DNA from: Cherax quadricarinatus
Taxonomy: Eukaryota; Arthropoda; Malacostraca; Decapoda; Parastacidae
Direction: 5' to 3'
Length of the DNA stretch: 64,000 bases
NCBI RefSeq assembly: GCF_038502225.1
Contig: NC_091369.1
Location: 13,653,969 to 13,717,968 of the forward strand
Made by a program: the position numbers and the translations under genes. Positions 44,355 to 55,068 of this stretch are shown in pieces. The notes beneath the pieces were generated by a model that did not search any database, was not told where the DNA came from, and worked only from the letters and a program-made list of their open reading frames with translations. How positions within the stretch are numbered: position 1 is the stretch's first letter; every line of letters begins with the position of its first letter.

Positions 44355-44479
44355 ACTCCTGGTATCTCTCCGTGCTTATAGATTTCGCGTAAATTTAGAA
44401 AACAATAATTTTCCGTCGAGGGTGAATTAATGGCCCTAATAAATCATGGAGGCTTTATTTTTGTGTGAGTGAACTTATG

Positions 44480-44840
44480 CCATTTACACCAGTTGAAATT
44501 ATCGTCATTTACACCAACAGAGAGGGTCGTCATTTACAATAGGAAAGAGAGTAGTCATTTACAGTATAAGACGGTGTCGTCATTAACGCTAAGAGAGAGG
44601 GTCATCACTTACACCACTAAAGGCGGCGGCTATTTAGAGCGCATGACTATTTACACCAGTAGAGTGCATGACTATTTACACCAGTAGAGTGCGTGACTAT
44701 TTACATCAATAAAGATAACATTTATATAAATTTACATCAACTGAGGTCTTTTACACTAGCAAGGAGTACATTTACACCAGTTGAGACAAGATTTACATGA
44801 CTACAGACCTCGTTTACATTAGTAGACAGCATTTACACCA
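44480..44840. repeat. Degenerate minisatellite around TTTACACCAGT
   Basis: About 14 diverged units of about 24-30 bp (CATTTACACCAG, GAGTGCATGACTATTTACAC). Confidence 0.75.
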
Positions 44841-44876
44841 GACAAGGAATATTTAGTGTGAGGTGAATATCGGCGT

Positions 44877-45745
44877 GTATATATACAAGCAACATGTATA
44901 TATACCAGCAGCATGTATATATACAAGCAACATGTATATATACAAGCAGCATGTATATATACAAGCAACATGTATATATACAAGCAGCATGTATATATAC
45001 AAGCAACATGTATATATACAAGCAGCATGTATATATACAAGCAACATGTATATATACAAGCAGCATGTATACATACAAGCAACATGTATATATACAAGCA
45101 GCATGTATATATACAAGCAACATGTATATATACAAGCAGCATGTATATACACAAGCAACATGTATATATACAAGCAGCATGTATATATACAAGCAACATG
45201 TATATATACAAGCAGCATGTATATATACAAGCAACATGTATATATACAAGCAGCATGTATATATACAAGCAGCATGTATATATACAAGCAACATGTATAT
45301 ATACAAGCAGCATGTATACATACAAGCAACATGTATATATACAAGTAGCATGTATATATACAAGCAACATGTATATATACAAGCAGCATGTATACATACA
45401 AGCAACATGTATATATACAAGTAGCATGTATATATACAAGCAACATGTATATATACAAGCAGCATGTATATATACAAGCAACATGTATATATACAAGCAG
45501 CATGTATATATACAAGCAGCATGTATACATACAAGCAACATGTATATATACAAGCAACATGTATATATACAAGCAACATGTATATATACAAGCAGCATGT
45601 ATACATACAAGCAACATGTATATATACAAGTAGCATGTATATATACAAGCAACATGTATATATACAAGCAGCATGTATACATACAAGCAACATGTATATA
45701 TACAAGTAGCATGTATATATACAAGCAACATGTATATATACACGC
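44877..45745. repeat. 19-bp satellite, about 45 copies
   Basis: Unit CATGTATATATACAAGCAG, with CAA and TAG variants at the end. All six frames are open for about 290 codons because the 19-bp unit has no stop in any frame. It directly abuts the truncated MITE on the right. Confidence 0.97.
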
Positions 45746-45759
45746 GAACTTTAAACTAG

Positions 45760-46028
45760 ATTCTAAGCCAATGAAATTATTTCCAGTAACCTACTCAATC
45801 CCTTAGTAAACTTATCTAAAGCGTATTTAGTTGGATTAGGCTAAATTAATTTGCGCTTGCTATAATAAGGTTAGGTAAGTTAACTAAGGTTCTTTTGGTA
45901 CAAAATTATTAAGTTTTACATTAACGTAAATGAAAAAAATATATATCTTTAAACGTATAAAATAAAATTTTAGAAAAGACTTAATTTTAAATGACTCCTT
46001 GTTAAATGACCAATTTTACCTATTCGGC

Positions 46029-46031
<3 letters not shown>
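45760..46031. mobile_element. MITE-TCG, right-hand part
   Basis: TATTTAGTTGGATTAGGCTA, GTTAGGTAAGTT, ATATCTTTAAACGTATAA, GACTTAATTTTAAATGA and the end ATTCGGCACA match the complete copy at 51824-52209. The left terminal repeat is replaced by unrelated sequence next to the 19-bp satellite. Confidence 0.78.
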
Positions 46032-46117
<86 letters not shown>

Positions 46118-46135
46118 TATATATATATCATGTCT
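46032..46135. repeat. (TA)n microsatellite between two element ends
   Basis: About 40 TA units. The MITE right end abuts its left side and a LINE-B fragment begins at its right side. Confidence 0.96.
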
Positions 46136-46445
46136 GAGGGGAATGTATGGTGTAAATATTATGCAAAGAATTCGTAGTGTTTAACTTAGGAGGCATGGAG
46201 TTAATAAAAGTATTATTCAGAGGGCTGAAGAAGGGTTGTTGAGGTGGTTTGGTCATTTAGAGAGAATGGATCAAAGTAGAATGTTTTGGATAGCGTATAA
46301 ATCTGTAGGGAAAGGAATGTGGGGTAGGTGTCGTCCTAGGAAAGGTTGGTAAAGGGGGTAAATAAGGTTTTGTGGGCGAGGGGTTTGGACTTCCAGCAAG
46401 CGTGCGTGGGCGTGTTAAATAGGAGCGAATGGAGGGATTCAGGGA
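46130..46445 (+). pseudogene. LINE-B C-terminal fragment
   Basis: CLRGMYGVNIMQRIRSV, then NKSIIQRAEEGLLRWFGHLE, then RMDQSRMFWIAYKSVGKG, then CRPRKGW. These parallel the LINE-B frame at 40421-41800, with stops after RSV and KGW. 5' truncated inside a (TA)n tract. Confidence 0.8.
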
Positions 46446-46462
46446 AACAGGTTAGCCGGACT

Positions 46463-46592
46463 ACTATCAGTTGCTGTTAACTATACTATCGGTTGCTGAT
46501 AACTATACTATCGGTTGCTGATAACTATACTATCAGTTGCTGATAACTATACTATCTGTGGCTGATAACTGTACTGTCGGCTGCTGATAACT
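46463..46592. repeat. 22-bp minisatellite, six copies
   Basis: Unit ACTATCGGTTGCTGATAACT followed by AT. Confidence 0.88.
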
Positions 46593-47000
46593 ACCAATTA
46601 ACTTTACGTAAATATAAAGTAATTTATGTTAATATAACATACGTCAGAAAAACATTTATTAGATTTCTCTTATGGCTTATATCGGACGGACATCAAGGAG
46701 CTGTAATCCGTGAGGAAAACAGCGTGGTGTTGTGAGGTCAAGTTAATGTGGTGAGCCAATAAGGAGAGAGCAAGCGTATTTGACCAATCACAGCCAACTA
46801 CGATAAGAACGGTTGTCATGACTACGCCAGAGTCAATATTGCATGTGCACGAGGTGAGCACAACAACCACTTAGCTCATGTCGCCGTGTGCAACCGCACG
46901 TGCTAAGTCAGTTCCTCTACCCAGACGATTTAGATTTCTCATGAACAAGTATATTAGAAAAATACACAAACAACCCACACATAGGAGAGAGAGTAAAGCA

Positions 47001-47038
47001 TCTGACGACGTTGCGGTCAGACTTGGACCATTCACAAA
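47001..47038 (-). ncRNA. Hammerhead-like motif, subfamily HH-B, decayed
   Basis: Minus strand: TTGTGAAT box, stem II GGTCC/TGACC (one mismatch, loop AAGTC), GCAAC for GAAAC, then GTC. Core lost. Confidence 0.33.
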
Positions 47039-47340
47039 TCACAAAATTGATACGTAACCAAGTACGTATATCGGGTCAGAGCCTCCGACAACACCGGGAA
47101 ATCAGTCCCTTAGCTATGAGGATCCCTTTTATCCCTAATGAATTTCCACATACAGTTGGCAAACACTAACATGAGCACACACATTCAATAATGATTATAA
47201 TCATAGCCATGAAGAGGCGAACCGGTAAGTCAGTCAAAGCCTCGGTCAGATGTCCAAAAGCTCTAGCTGAGGGTCATCATATGACTAAAACCTACGTCAG
47301 GAAACGGTTGTTCCATTTCCTGACGAACCTCACCTAACCT
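47001..47340 (-). mobile_element. Possible Penelope-like terminal repeat with HH-B motif
   Basis: HH-B motif at 47001-47038 on the minus strand, continuous on its other side with 300 bp of non-repeat sequence. There is no RT frame. The element outline is inferred only from the motif. Confidence 0.35.
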
Positions 47341-47483
47341 CTGATAAACACACTGGTCACTGAGGCACTGATTGTCATCTGTGCATAAGCAATAATGTAT
47401 ACTTTAATCTAACTATATGGATTATATTAAAATATAATTTTAGACACACTGAGATATATACACCACCGAGTGTATATAATCTG
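47341..47483. other. Unassigned spacer
   Basis: AT-rich, nothing recognised. Confidence 0.4.
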
Positions 47484-47533
47484 CTGCTATCAGTGGTTTG
47501 TTTGCAATCGTGTCATTACGATTTCGTGAGTCA
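47484..47533 (+). repeat. SINE-1 tail only
   Basis: GGTTTGTTTGCAATCGTGTC then ATTACGATTTCGTGAGTCA, the conserved SINE-1 3' end with almost no body. Confidence 0.75.
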
Positions 47534-48435
47534 AGAGAGATACCCTTTAAAATATACCAAATATACCCCTTACTCAGCATTTTGTGTATGGAATTCTGAG
47601 ACTAGACTCCTTAAAGATATTCTCTCAAACAAATCTAGGTGATTTAGATACCTGAACAATGTTCTTTGCCTTTATCTTAAAGATCACAATATTAATGAGG
47701 ACCTGTCTAGACTCAGCTAGAAAGTCAGATATATAAGCCACTTACATATATCTAAATACAGTTCAGCTGTACATTTCCCACTCCTCACAACCAAAACACT
47801 TAACTATGCTTGTACACAAACAAACTTTATACGAAAATCAAATTAGCAACCTAAACTCATCTTGCACAAATTTACGTAATATATAATTATTTTACCTAAC
47901 TTATTTAAGAATTCGCATAGCAGCAGTTAACTATTTTGTTAAAGAAAATACACTCGGTATATAAACCGAGAGGTGAGTAATTCTCAGAAAATATACGCCG
48001 AATCCCTCAAGCTGAATCGTTATGATTCAGTTTAAGGGATTCAAATATTCTTAACTAGAGGTATAGAGGTATAGAGGTATACAGGTATACTAAACCCTCA
48101 TACAGTCGACGGCTTTTAACAAAATACATACACGAAACACTAAAAATTAGAAGCATATAAAAGTTATACTGAGGGAACAAAAGCTGATTGTATTTCCCTG
48201 TAATATTCCATCCCACAGGACGGGTTACATATATGAAATTTATATAATGATGGTCCTTAGACTGGAATTATTTTAATTAATTTTACAGCAATTGTTATTG
48301 CTGTTATCATTATTTTATTTTAATTACTTTAATTATTACTATTATTAAATGGTAAAATCCTATTTGTTCTTACAATGGGTCGAAAAGAACAATTAGGTAA
48401 TCTCGGAAAATAACCTGATGTATAGACAGAAAATC
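47534..48435. other. Unassigned stretch with one hairpin
   Basis: AT-rich. Holds an inverted repeat at 47999-48041 (GAATCCCTCAAGCTGAATC with its complement, short loop) and a triplet of GAGGTATA near 48059. Broken frames at 47530-47900 might be old LINE sequence but give no firm motif. Confidence 0.45.
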
Positions 48436-48438
48436 AAA

Positions 48439-48439
<1 letters not shown>

Positions 48440-48515
<76 letters not shown>
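48440..48515. repeat. (AC)n microsatellite without a LINE-A neighbour
   Basis: Pure AC run of about 38 units. Flanks show no LINE-A tail. Confidence 0.97.
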
Positions 48516-48517
<2 letters not shown>

Positions 48518-48744
48518 CGCTGTGTCTGGTCAGTGAGTTTATAGATCTGAGCTAAATAAAGCAACGGATCGTGAGTTCGTACGACCTTTATCAAAGCTAA
48601 ATATGAAAAGGTGAAGCTGAAAAAAAAGGTCGTGAGTTAGTACAATCTTGACAAAGGCTAAAAAATAGGATGAGGTGAAGCTAAAAAAATGGGTCGTGAG
48701 TTTGTACGACCTTGAAAAAAGCTAATTATGAAGAGGTGAAGCTA

Positions 48745-49056
48745 CAGCAATCCTCGAGTGTCTGCTGTAGCAGACACTCGAGGGTTGCTGTAGCAGACAC
48801 TCATGCAGACACTCATGCAACCCCCGAGTGTCTGCTGTAGCAGACACTCGTGGGGTTGCTGTAGCAGACACTCATGCAGACACTCATGCAACCCCCGAGT
48901 GTCTGCTGTAGCAGACACTCGTGGGGTTGCTGTAGCAGACACTCATGCAACCCCCGAGTGTCTGCTGTAGCAGACACTCGTGGGGTTGCTGTAGCAGACA
49001 CTCATGCAGACACTCATGCAAGCCCCGAGTGTCTGCTGTAGCAGACACTCGGGGGT
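48745..49056. repeat. Palindromic satellite, units of 71 and 59 bp
   Basis: Four to five units, each with the near-perfect palindrome CGAGTGTCTGCT / AGCAGACACTCG around GT. The palindrome is extended by CCCC/GGGG in most units and is followed by a second AGCAGACACTCATG and, in 71-bp units, by an extra 12-bp GCAGACACTCAT. The arms could extrude as cruciforms. Confidence 0.93.
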
Positions 49057-49206
49057 TATATGTGTTATTCACGAACAGTTACCGTAACAAAGCACTCACT
49101 GCGTCATATGGGTTTAGCGCTCAACATAGGGAATTCGTAGTAATGTTGGCAGAATTGCCTACATCATGTTTGGTAAATGTACACATGAGCAAATGCGATG
49201 TTTTAC

Positions 49207-49250
49207 TGTGGCAACATTTCGCTCTCCTGGTGAGTGAAACGTTGCCACAA
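49207..49250. repeat. Small inverted pair of GAAACGTTGCCAC ends
   Basis: TGTGGCAACATTTCGCTC and GAGTGAAACGTTGCCACA are head to head around CTCCTGGT. These are the 3' halves of a hammerhead-like unit related to 15056-15096 (GAGCGAAACG). Confidence 0.5.
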
Positions 49251-49287
49251 TGTCGAATTAGCTGCACTTGTGTCCTTTTATCTAACA

Positions 49288-49350
49288 ATATGCCATTCAT
49301 GGGGAAAAGTGGTAAACCCATGAGGGTCATACATAGCCTGGAGAAGGGCA
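49288..49350. repeat. SINE-3, diverged copy
   Basis: CCATTCATGGGGAAAAGTGG, TAAACCCATGAGGGTCATAC and ATAGCC correspond to 30950-31010. Confidence 0.5.
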
Positions 49351-49385
49351 GGGAATCAGATATGATCCAGAAATAATCATGATAA

Positions 49386-49386
49386 T

Positions 49387-49436
<50 letters not shown>

Positions 49437-49443
49437 CAACAAC
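49386..49443. repeat. (AAT)n-(AAC)n microsatellite
   Basis: Trinucleotide run. Confidence 0.96.
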
Positions 49444-49507
49444 GTATAAAGACCGTAGCTGACATACTATGGAAAGCTCCTGGTTATACAGAGCATTTCG
49501 GGCAAAT

Positions 49508-49697
49508 TAGTTTAATTTTGTTCCCAGGATGCGACTCACACCAACTAACATCCAGGTACCTATTTTATCGATAGTTGAACAGGGATAGCAGGTGTCTTAA
49601 GGAAACACGTTCTCATGTTTACGCCCGTACCGAGGATCGAACCACGGACCTCAGTGTGTAAGCTGAGTGCGCTACCAATCGAACTACTGGACGCCCC
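49508..49697 (-). repeat. SINE-2, near full length
   Basis: Minus strand: AGTTCGATTGGTAGCGCACT (A-box region), GGTTCGATCCTCGGTACGGG (B box), GTTTCCTTAAGACACCTGC, AGGTACCTGGATGTTAG and GTGTGAGTCGCATCCTGGGA. A single copy of the segment that is expanded at 14080-14610. Confidence 0.85.
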
Positions 49698-49744
49698 TCC
49701 GCATAAGAGACAATAGCTCCACGTCTATGGATTAAAAGGCCGTC

Positions 49745-50100
49745 ACAGGGAAAATGACCAGTGTTTAGAAATCGCCATAAAACTCTCTCAGTTCAGCACT
49801 CTTCCCTATAATTAAAAATAAATACTTCAGTAGATATTCAGTTAGTTTTGACCATTTTTTTTCTCTCTCCTGATGCGTGTTCTCACGGTGTCAAATTTAT
49901 AACTAAGCTTTTAAAAATCAACAACGTTTTTTTGCACGTTTATTACCAGAAAACGAGGGAACTTCAGCATTGCCTATATATTTTTACCGAATTTACTTTA
50001 AGGACGACTTCACAGACAGACCATTTGTCTAACTTTTTTATTGTTACATTGAAGAGGAGACGTTACTCAGGGGGAAAAATACACTCATACAACAGGTAAG
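49745..50100. other. Unassigned spacer
   Basis: The 83-codon frame at 49848-50099 has no recognisable domain. Nothing else seen. Confidence 0.4.
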
Positions 50101-50114
50101 GGAATGTAGGTAAA

Positions 50115-50385
50115 CGGCTCAGAGAACCGACAAGTTGACAAATTAGACACAAGTGTAGCACTAGGGTATATTTATTGAAGAAATGTTTCGCAACACAGTG
50201 ACTTCATCAGTCCTATACAAAGGAGAATGGTGAAGATCAGAAGGAGTTTGATGTAATGATTCCCTCAGCCTGCAGACGAGGTAATGATTCCCTCAGCCTG
50301 CAGACGAGGTAATGATTCCCTCAGCCTGGAGTCGATGTAATCAGTCCATCAAGACTGATGTAATCAAGTCCATGCAAACTTCCTC
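50115..50385 (-). mobile_element. Terminal-repeat fragment with HH-A motif
   Basis: GGCTCAGAGAACCGACAAGT and AATTAGACACAAGTG are the inverted form of the 33660-33690 end. The HH-A motif is followed on the other side by three tandem copies of GAGGTAATGATTCCCTCAGC (50236-50330), a local 32-bp triplication. Confidence 0.62.
50177..50214 (-). ncRNA. Hammerhead-like motif, subfamily HH-A
   Basis: Minus strand: stem I AGGA/TCTT (one G-T), canonical CTGATGA, extra A, stem II GTCAC/GTTGC (one mismatch, loop TGT), GAAAC, ATT. Confidence 0.48.
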
Positions 50386-51050
50386 TCTTAGCCAGATGTA
50401 TTGTGACAGAGAATATGAGGTCATATCTGTGTGTATGCAACTGGAAGTTGAGGTATAAAACGTGAGTGCCTTGTAGTGGTGAAATAAAATTAACACCTAG
50501 GAAAGATTTAGCAGTGACGCTAGTTGAGTTTGTGATGCTGATTGGTCAAGTGTTACCTCTAGGGATACCTCCAGTGCTCTAACCAGGGGCTCCCTCCACT
50601 ACTTCCTCCAGGGCTCCCTCGAGGCCTCACTCCAGGCCTCACTCCTGTACTCAGTCTTGCTGATCGTTGCTCCAGGAAAATATACAGTAATGAATTCCAG
50701 GAACATGCTTACCCCTGCGGGTGTAAATATAAATTGTATTGTTTGAAGCTTTCGTGGTCGAATCATTCCAAGTCACTCTTAATTATGAGTGACCTGAAAC
50801 GCAACGGTACGGAGAACTAAATCATGTGCTGGAAGTAGAGAGGGATAAATGGAGAATCGGAAGATGGAAGGAGGAAGGGACAGATGCAGAACCGGAGGAG
50901 GGGAAGTAACGACGGACAGATGAAAGGACCTTAAAGACGAAATCCTGGACAGTTAGTGGCAGTGAGAGACAGATTAACAAACGGAGGAAGGAAGGGTGGA
51001 AAAGAGGGAAGCAAGATAGGACGGAGGGACTATTGCAAATTAAGACCCAC
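50386..51050. other. Unassigned spacer
   Basis: Short CTCC-rich repeats at 50575-50660 and a purine-rich stretch at 50850-51010. No gene seen. Confidence 0.45.
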
Positions 51051-51054
51051 TATG

Positions 51055-51440
51055 CCTCTCCACCCCTCAGCCCTTCACCCTTGCACCCCTCCACCTGTTC
51101 CAGCCCCTTCACCTCTTAAAGCCCCTCCACATCTTCCAGCTCCACAGCTTCCAGCCCCTCCACATCTTCCAGCCCCTCCACATCTTCCACCTCCTCCACA
51201 TCATCGAGCCCCTCCACATCTTCAAGCCCCTCCACGTTATCCAGCCCCTTCACATCTTCCATCCCCTCCACCTCTTCCAGCCCCTTCACCTCTTCCAGCC
51301 CCACTACCTCTTCCAGCCCCTCCACATCTTCCAGCCTCTCCACATCTTCCAGCCCCTCCACATCTTCCAGCCCCTCCACGTTATCCAGCCCCTCCACATC
51401 TTCCAGCCCCTCAACATCTTCCAGTCCCTCCACCTCCCCA
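51055..51440. repeat. 18-bp minisatellite
   Basis: About 21 copies of CCAGCCCCTCCACATCTT. The plus strand reads PAPPHL and the minus strand EDVEGL. The 205-codon frame spanning it (50956-51573) has no other domain and is not called. Confidence 0.92.
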
Positions 51441-51444
51441 TCTT

Positions 51445-51745
51445 CACGTGTCGTGGAGGCAGAACACGCAACATTATCCCCGGCACGTTTGCACAAGTAA
51501 CAGCCTCGAGTGTGGCATTGATTATCGAGTAAATTCCAACCAGTATCAAACATATATTTATTATTTCACGTAGGAAAGCTGTTAGCTGAATCTCTAGCTG
51601 TAAGTGAGGTGATGTAGCTCAGGTCTAGCTGAGGCCGGAGTGAGGGAAACGTCACACTGCATTTATTTATGAAAAATCCATAAATTTACAAGGGTGATGG
51701 AAAAGACATTTTAGGCCAAATTCTCCCCCTTAATGAACCAATTCC
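51445..51745. other. Unassigned spacer
   Basis: Nothing recognised. Confidence 0.4.
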
Positions 51746-51749
51746 ATAT

Positions 51750-51815
51750 GTATGTATATATATATATATGCATGTATATATATGTATATATATGTATATA
51801 TATGTATATATATAT
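51750..51815. repeat. (ATGTATAT)n microsatellite
   Basis: TATATATGTA repeats just left of the complete MITE. Confidence 0.92.
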
Positions 51816-51823
51816 TCTTCATA

Positions 51824-52207
51824 TCGTGCCGAATAGGCAGAACTTGCGATCTTGGCTTAAATAGCAACGCTCATCTTGCCATATAAGACAAGTGAAAATT
51901 TGTGTATTCAATAATTTCGCCAAAATCATTCTGAACCTAACGAAAAAAATATATTTCGTTGTGTTTGTTTAGTATTAAATTATTGTAAACGTATCTAAAA
52001 TATATTTAGTTGGATTAGGCTAAAATAAATTATGCTTGTTATAATAAGGTTAGGTAAGTTTTCTAAGATTCTTTTGGTGCAAAATTATATTTTTTTACAT
52101 CAACATTAAAGAAAAAAATATATCTTTAAACGTATAAGAGAAAATTTCAGAAAGGACTTAATTTTAAATGAGGTCTTGCTAATTGACCAGTTTTACATAT
52201 TCGGCAC

Positions 52208-52209
<2 letters not shown>
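51824..52209. mobile_element. MITE-TCG, complete, 386 bp
   Basis: Terminal inverted repeats TCGTGCCGAAT (51824-51834) and ATTCGGCACGA (52199-52209), AT-rich interior, no reading frame, TA-rich repeat sequence on both sides. A non-autonomous cut-and-paste element; superfamily not determined. The interior includes GTTAGGTAAGTTTTC. Confidence 0.82.

Positions 52210-52287
<78 letters not shown>
52210..52287. repeat. (TA)n microsatellite at the MITE right end
   Basis: About 38 TA units starting immediately after the MITE. Confidence 0.97.
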
Positions 52288-52288
<1 letters not shown>

Positions 52289-52816
52289 CTTAGCATGTAT
52301 ATATATTATTATTGTTGTACCACTGATGCAACATTGATAGTACAGTATATATACACATTATCGATGTGTGATATATTTGGTTACTTATAACCTCTTTTCG
52401 GCTTCCTTCCACACATCTATATTCTTTTGATCACTCTCATAAAATCAGCCTATTGCACAATGTTATTCTTGCCTAATGTACAACGCTTACATGATCGTGT
52501 TTTTGTTGTTGTTGTTGTAGCCTCTTCGTCGTCTTCTCCTCCTAGATCATACATGCACATTGAAGATCATGGAGAAAAGGAGAAGCAATTGTGAGAAGAC
52601 GTGTCTTAACTTTCATATTGTCGGTATTTTATACCTTTCTTGCACAACTTGTCAGACACTGCAACATCATGGAATCTTGGTTCAGAGGACATCTACAAGA
52701 CCTTCTTCACGGCTGCTGCAACTAACCCATCTCTTTGGGAAGGACCTACTTCCACTGGGGAATCCCGCCTACCAGTGACTTTGCCCTCGTCTGCTGCCCG
52801 TCCCTTTCCACTGACG

Positions 52817-52855
52817 CCTATATAAACCGCCAGTCTTCTTGTCTTTGCTCCAGAT
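52817..52855 (+). promoter_or_regulatory. Possible TATA promoter of the HH-A terminal repeat
   Basis: TATATAAA at 52819-52826 followed about 25-30 bases later by a pyrimidine-rich GTCTTTGCTCCAG, a plausible initiator region. Seen in one copy only. Confidence 0.3.
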
Positions 52856-52959
52856 TCTCCTCCACCACGATGCTGTGAACACTAACTCCAAGGCCGAGGG
52901 ACTGATTACCTCATCTTTTGTATATAGTTCTACTGTCTTCCTATTATGTCCTAGAATCT

Positions 52960-52996
52960 GTATTGATAAAGCCACTGGATGGCGAAACGTCTACTA
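52960..52996 (+). ncRNA. Hammerhead-like motif, subfamily HH-A, decayed core
   Basis: Stem I GTA/TAC, box TTGATAA (C3 and G8 changed), extra A, stem II GCC/GGC, GAAAC, GTC. Confidence 0.42.
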
Positions 52997-53045
52997 CAAT
53001 AAAGATATCCAGATGTTGCACATGTGTCTTAACTTGCATTAATGT

Positions 53046-53455
53046 GATCTTGCTAAAGAAGGGAAGTAGCTCTCGACTGGTCCCATAGCTGGCTCATGAG
53101 CGGTTTCTGGACGTGCAAGCCTTCCTCGTGAAGTTCTTTTTCCCTCGCAGCCCAGCCTGGAAATTAGGCTTCCCTACTGACTGTCTCGTCATCCAGATTG
53201 TTACTGCTGTGCGGGTAGCAGTTCAACTTCCTCCTGAGAACTCGTTCCAGCAATTTTTCTATTTGCTGGTAATGGGCTGGACGTATATAAATAACTAGAA
53301 GAAAGGGAGATGTAGCTATAAGTCTCATCAGTTAAGATTTGTTAGGACTTTTAACCTGGGGTACGGAGGATTAGCCATCCAGGATAATCCAAGAAAGTCA
53401 TTGAGTCATCGAGAATTGTCTGTCTTATTTCCATTGATGTCCTTCAATCTTGTCC
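53046..53455. other. Unassigned spacer
   Basis: No repeat or gene recognised. Confidence 0.4.
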
Positions 53456-53612
53456 CTCCAGGATACAACCCACACCAGTCGACTAACACTCGATACTCAA
53501 TGCTAGGTGAAAATGGCCAGCAGGTGTAAAGAACTATCCCCGTGGCGGGGATTGAACCACCGTCAGTGTGTGGGGAAGAGTGTTGACAAATTAGCCACAG
53601 GACACCTGTACC
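53456..53612 (-). repeat. SINE-2, diverged
   Basis: CCAGGATACAACCCACACCA, TGCTAGGTGAAAATGGCCAG, CAGGTGTAAAGAAC and GGGGATTGAACCACCGTCAG (B-box side). The A-box side is decayed. Confidence 0.68.
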
Positions 53613-53689
53613 GAGTCACGAAGCTATGGAAACCACTGTTGATGATAAAAATCAGTAACTGGAAACTTCATACAAACTCGTCACCTGTA

Positions 53690-54765
53690 CAAATAACCTT
53701 GTCTAAATAACTGTTCTACTGTTCAGTCTAACCTTGTCTAAATAACTGGTCTACTGTTCAGTCTAACCTTGTCTAAATAGCTGGTCTACTGTTCAGTCTA
53801 ACCTTGTCTAAATAGCTGGTCTACTGTTCAGTCTAACCTTGTCTAAATAACTGGTCTACTCTTCAGTCTAACCTTGTCTAAATAGCTGGTCTACTGTTCA
53901 GTCTAACCTTGTCTAAATAACTGGTCTACTGTTCAGTCTAACCTTGTCTAAATAGCTGGTCTACTGTTCAGTCTAACCTTGTCTAAATAGCTGGTCTACT
54001 GTTCAGTCTAACCTTGTCTAAATAGCTGGTCTACTGTTCAGTCTAACCTTGTCTAAATAGCTGGTCTACTGTTCAGTCTAACCTTGTCTAAATAGCTGGT
54101 CTACTGTTCAGTCTAACCTTGTCTAAATAGCTGGTCTACTGTTCAGTCTAACCTTGTCTAAATAGCTGGTCTACTGTTCAGTCTAACCTTGTCTAAATAG
54201 CTGGTCTACTGTTCAGTCTAACCTTGTCTAAATAGCTGGTCTACTGTTCAGTCTAACCTTGTCTAAATAACTGGTCTACTGTTCAGTCTAACCTTGTCTA
54301 AATAACTGGTCTACTGTTCAGTCAAACCTTGTCTAAATAGCTGGTCTACTCTTCAGTCTAACCTTGTCTAAATAGCTGGTCTACTCTTCAGTCTAACCTT
54401 GTCTAAATAACTGGTCTACTCTTCAGTCTAACCTTGCCTAAATAACTGGTCTACTGTTCAGTCAAACCTTGTCTAAATAACTGGTCTACTGTTCAGTCAA
54501 ACCTTGTCTAAATAGCTGGTCTACTGTTCAGTCTAACCTTGTCTAAATAACTGATCTACTGTTCAGTCAAACCTTGTCTAAATAGCTGGTCTACTCTTCA
54601 GTCTAACCTTGTCTAAATAACTGGTCTACTGTTCAGTCAAACCTTGTCTAAATAACTGGTCTACTGTTCAGTCAAACCTTGTCTAAATAGCTGGTCTACT
54701 GTTCAGTCTAACCTTGTCTAAAAACTTGGTCTACTGTTCAGTCAAACCTTGTCTAAATAAAATTT
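53690..54765. repeat. 35-bp satellite, about 31 copies
   Basis: Unit AGTCTAACCTTGTCTAAATA followed by GCTGGTCTACTGTTC. AACTGG and CAGTCAAACC variants cluster in the right half. Confidence 0.97.
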
Positions 54766-54810
54766 TCAATTATTGGTTCAAAAAGACGAGCAAACACTAC
54801 GACGTATATT

Positions 54811-54866
54811 AGAAAACGTTACGGTCCTGGATCCTTAAAGAAGGTCCCAGGACCGAAACGTTTTCC
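54811..54866. repeat. Foldback pair of HH-B ends
   Basis: AGAAAACGTTACGGTCCTGG (54811-54830) faces CCAGGACCGAAACGTTTTCC (54847-54866). The right arm has stem II GGTCC/GGACC before GAAACG, and the left arm has GTAACG in place of GAAACG. Confidence 0.6.
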
Positions 54867-55068
54867 AATAAATAAGACATATTGTTCGTACATTAAGGTT
54901 CGTACATTAATTTTCCACATACAAATTTCAATAATTCCAATTACCGTTTGTAAATTTTTATCATAAACAGCCTAATAATTTGAATAAATGGTTTAGAAAA
55001 CCGATAAATAAATTAACAAGACCCTTGCGCAACAGTTGGGTATCTTTATTCCGGAATAAAGATAACCA

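Larger units (their letters stand above)
52640..53045 (+). mobile_element. Longest HH-A terminal repeat, with promoter-like TATA
   Basis: Begins near TTGTCAGACACTGCAACATC (also at 18055), runs through a TATA-like box, then GAGGGACTGATTACCTCATC, the HH-A motif, AATAAAGATATCCAGATG and GTTGCACATGTGTCTTAACT. TATA and AATAAA in one ~400-bp repeat make a solo terminal repeat of a retroelement likely. Penelope-like origin is inferred from the hammerhead. No protein frame is present. Confidence 0.5.

Noticed and set aside
44819..45806. ~290-codon frames on both strands
   Set aside because: 19-bp satellite without stop codons in any phase.
48745..49056. CRISPR-like array (palindromic repeats with spacers)
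   Set aside because: The 'spacers' are also repeated, the context is eukaryotic, and no cas genes are present.
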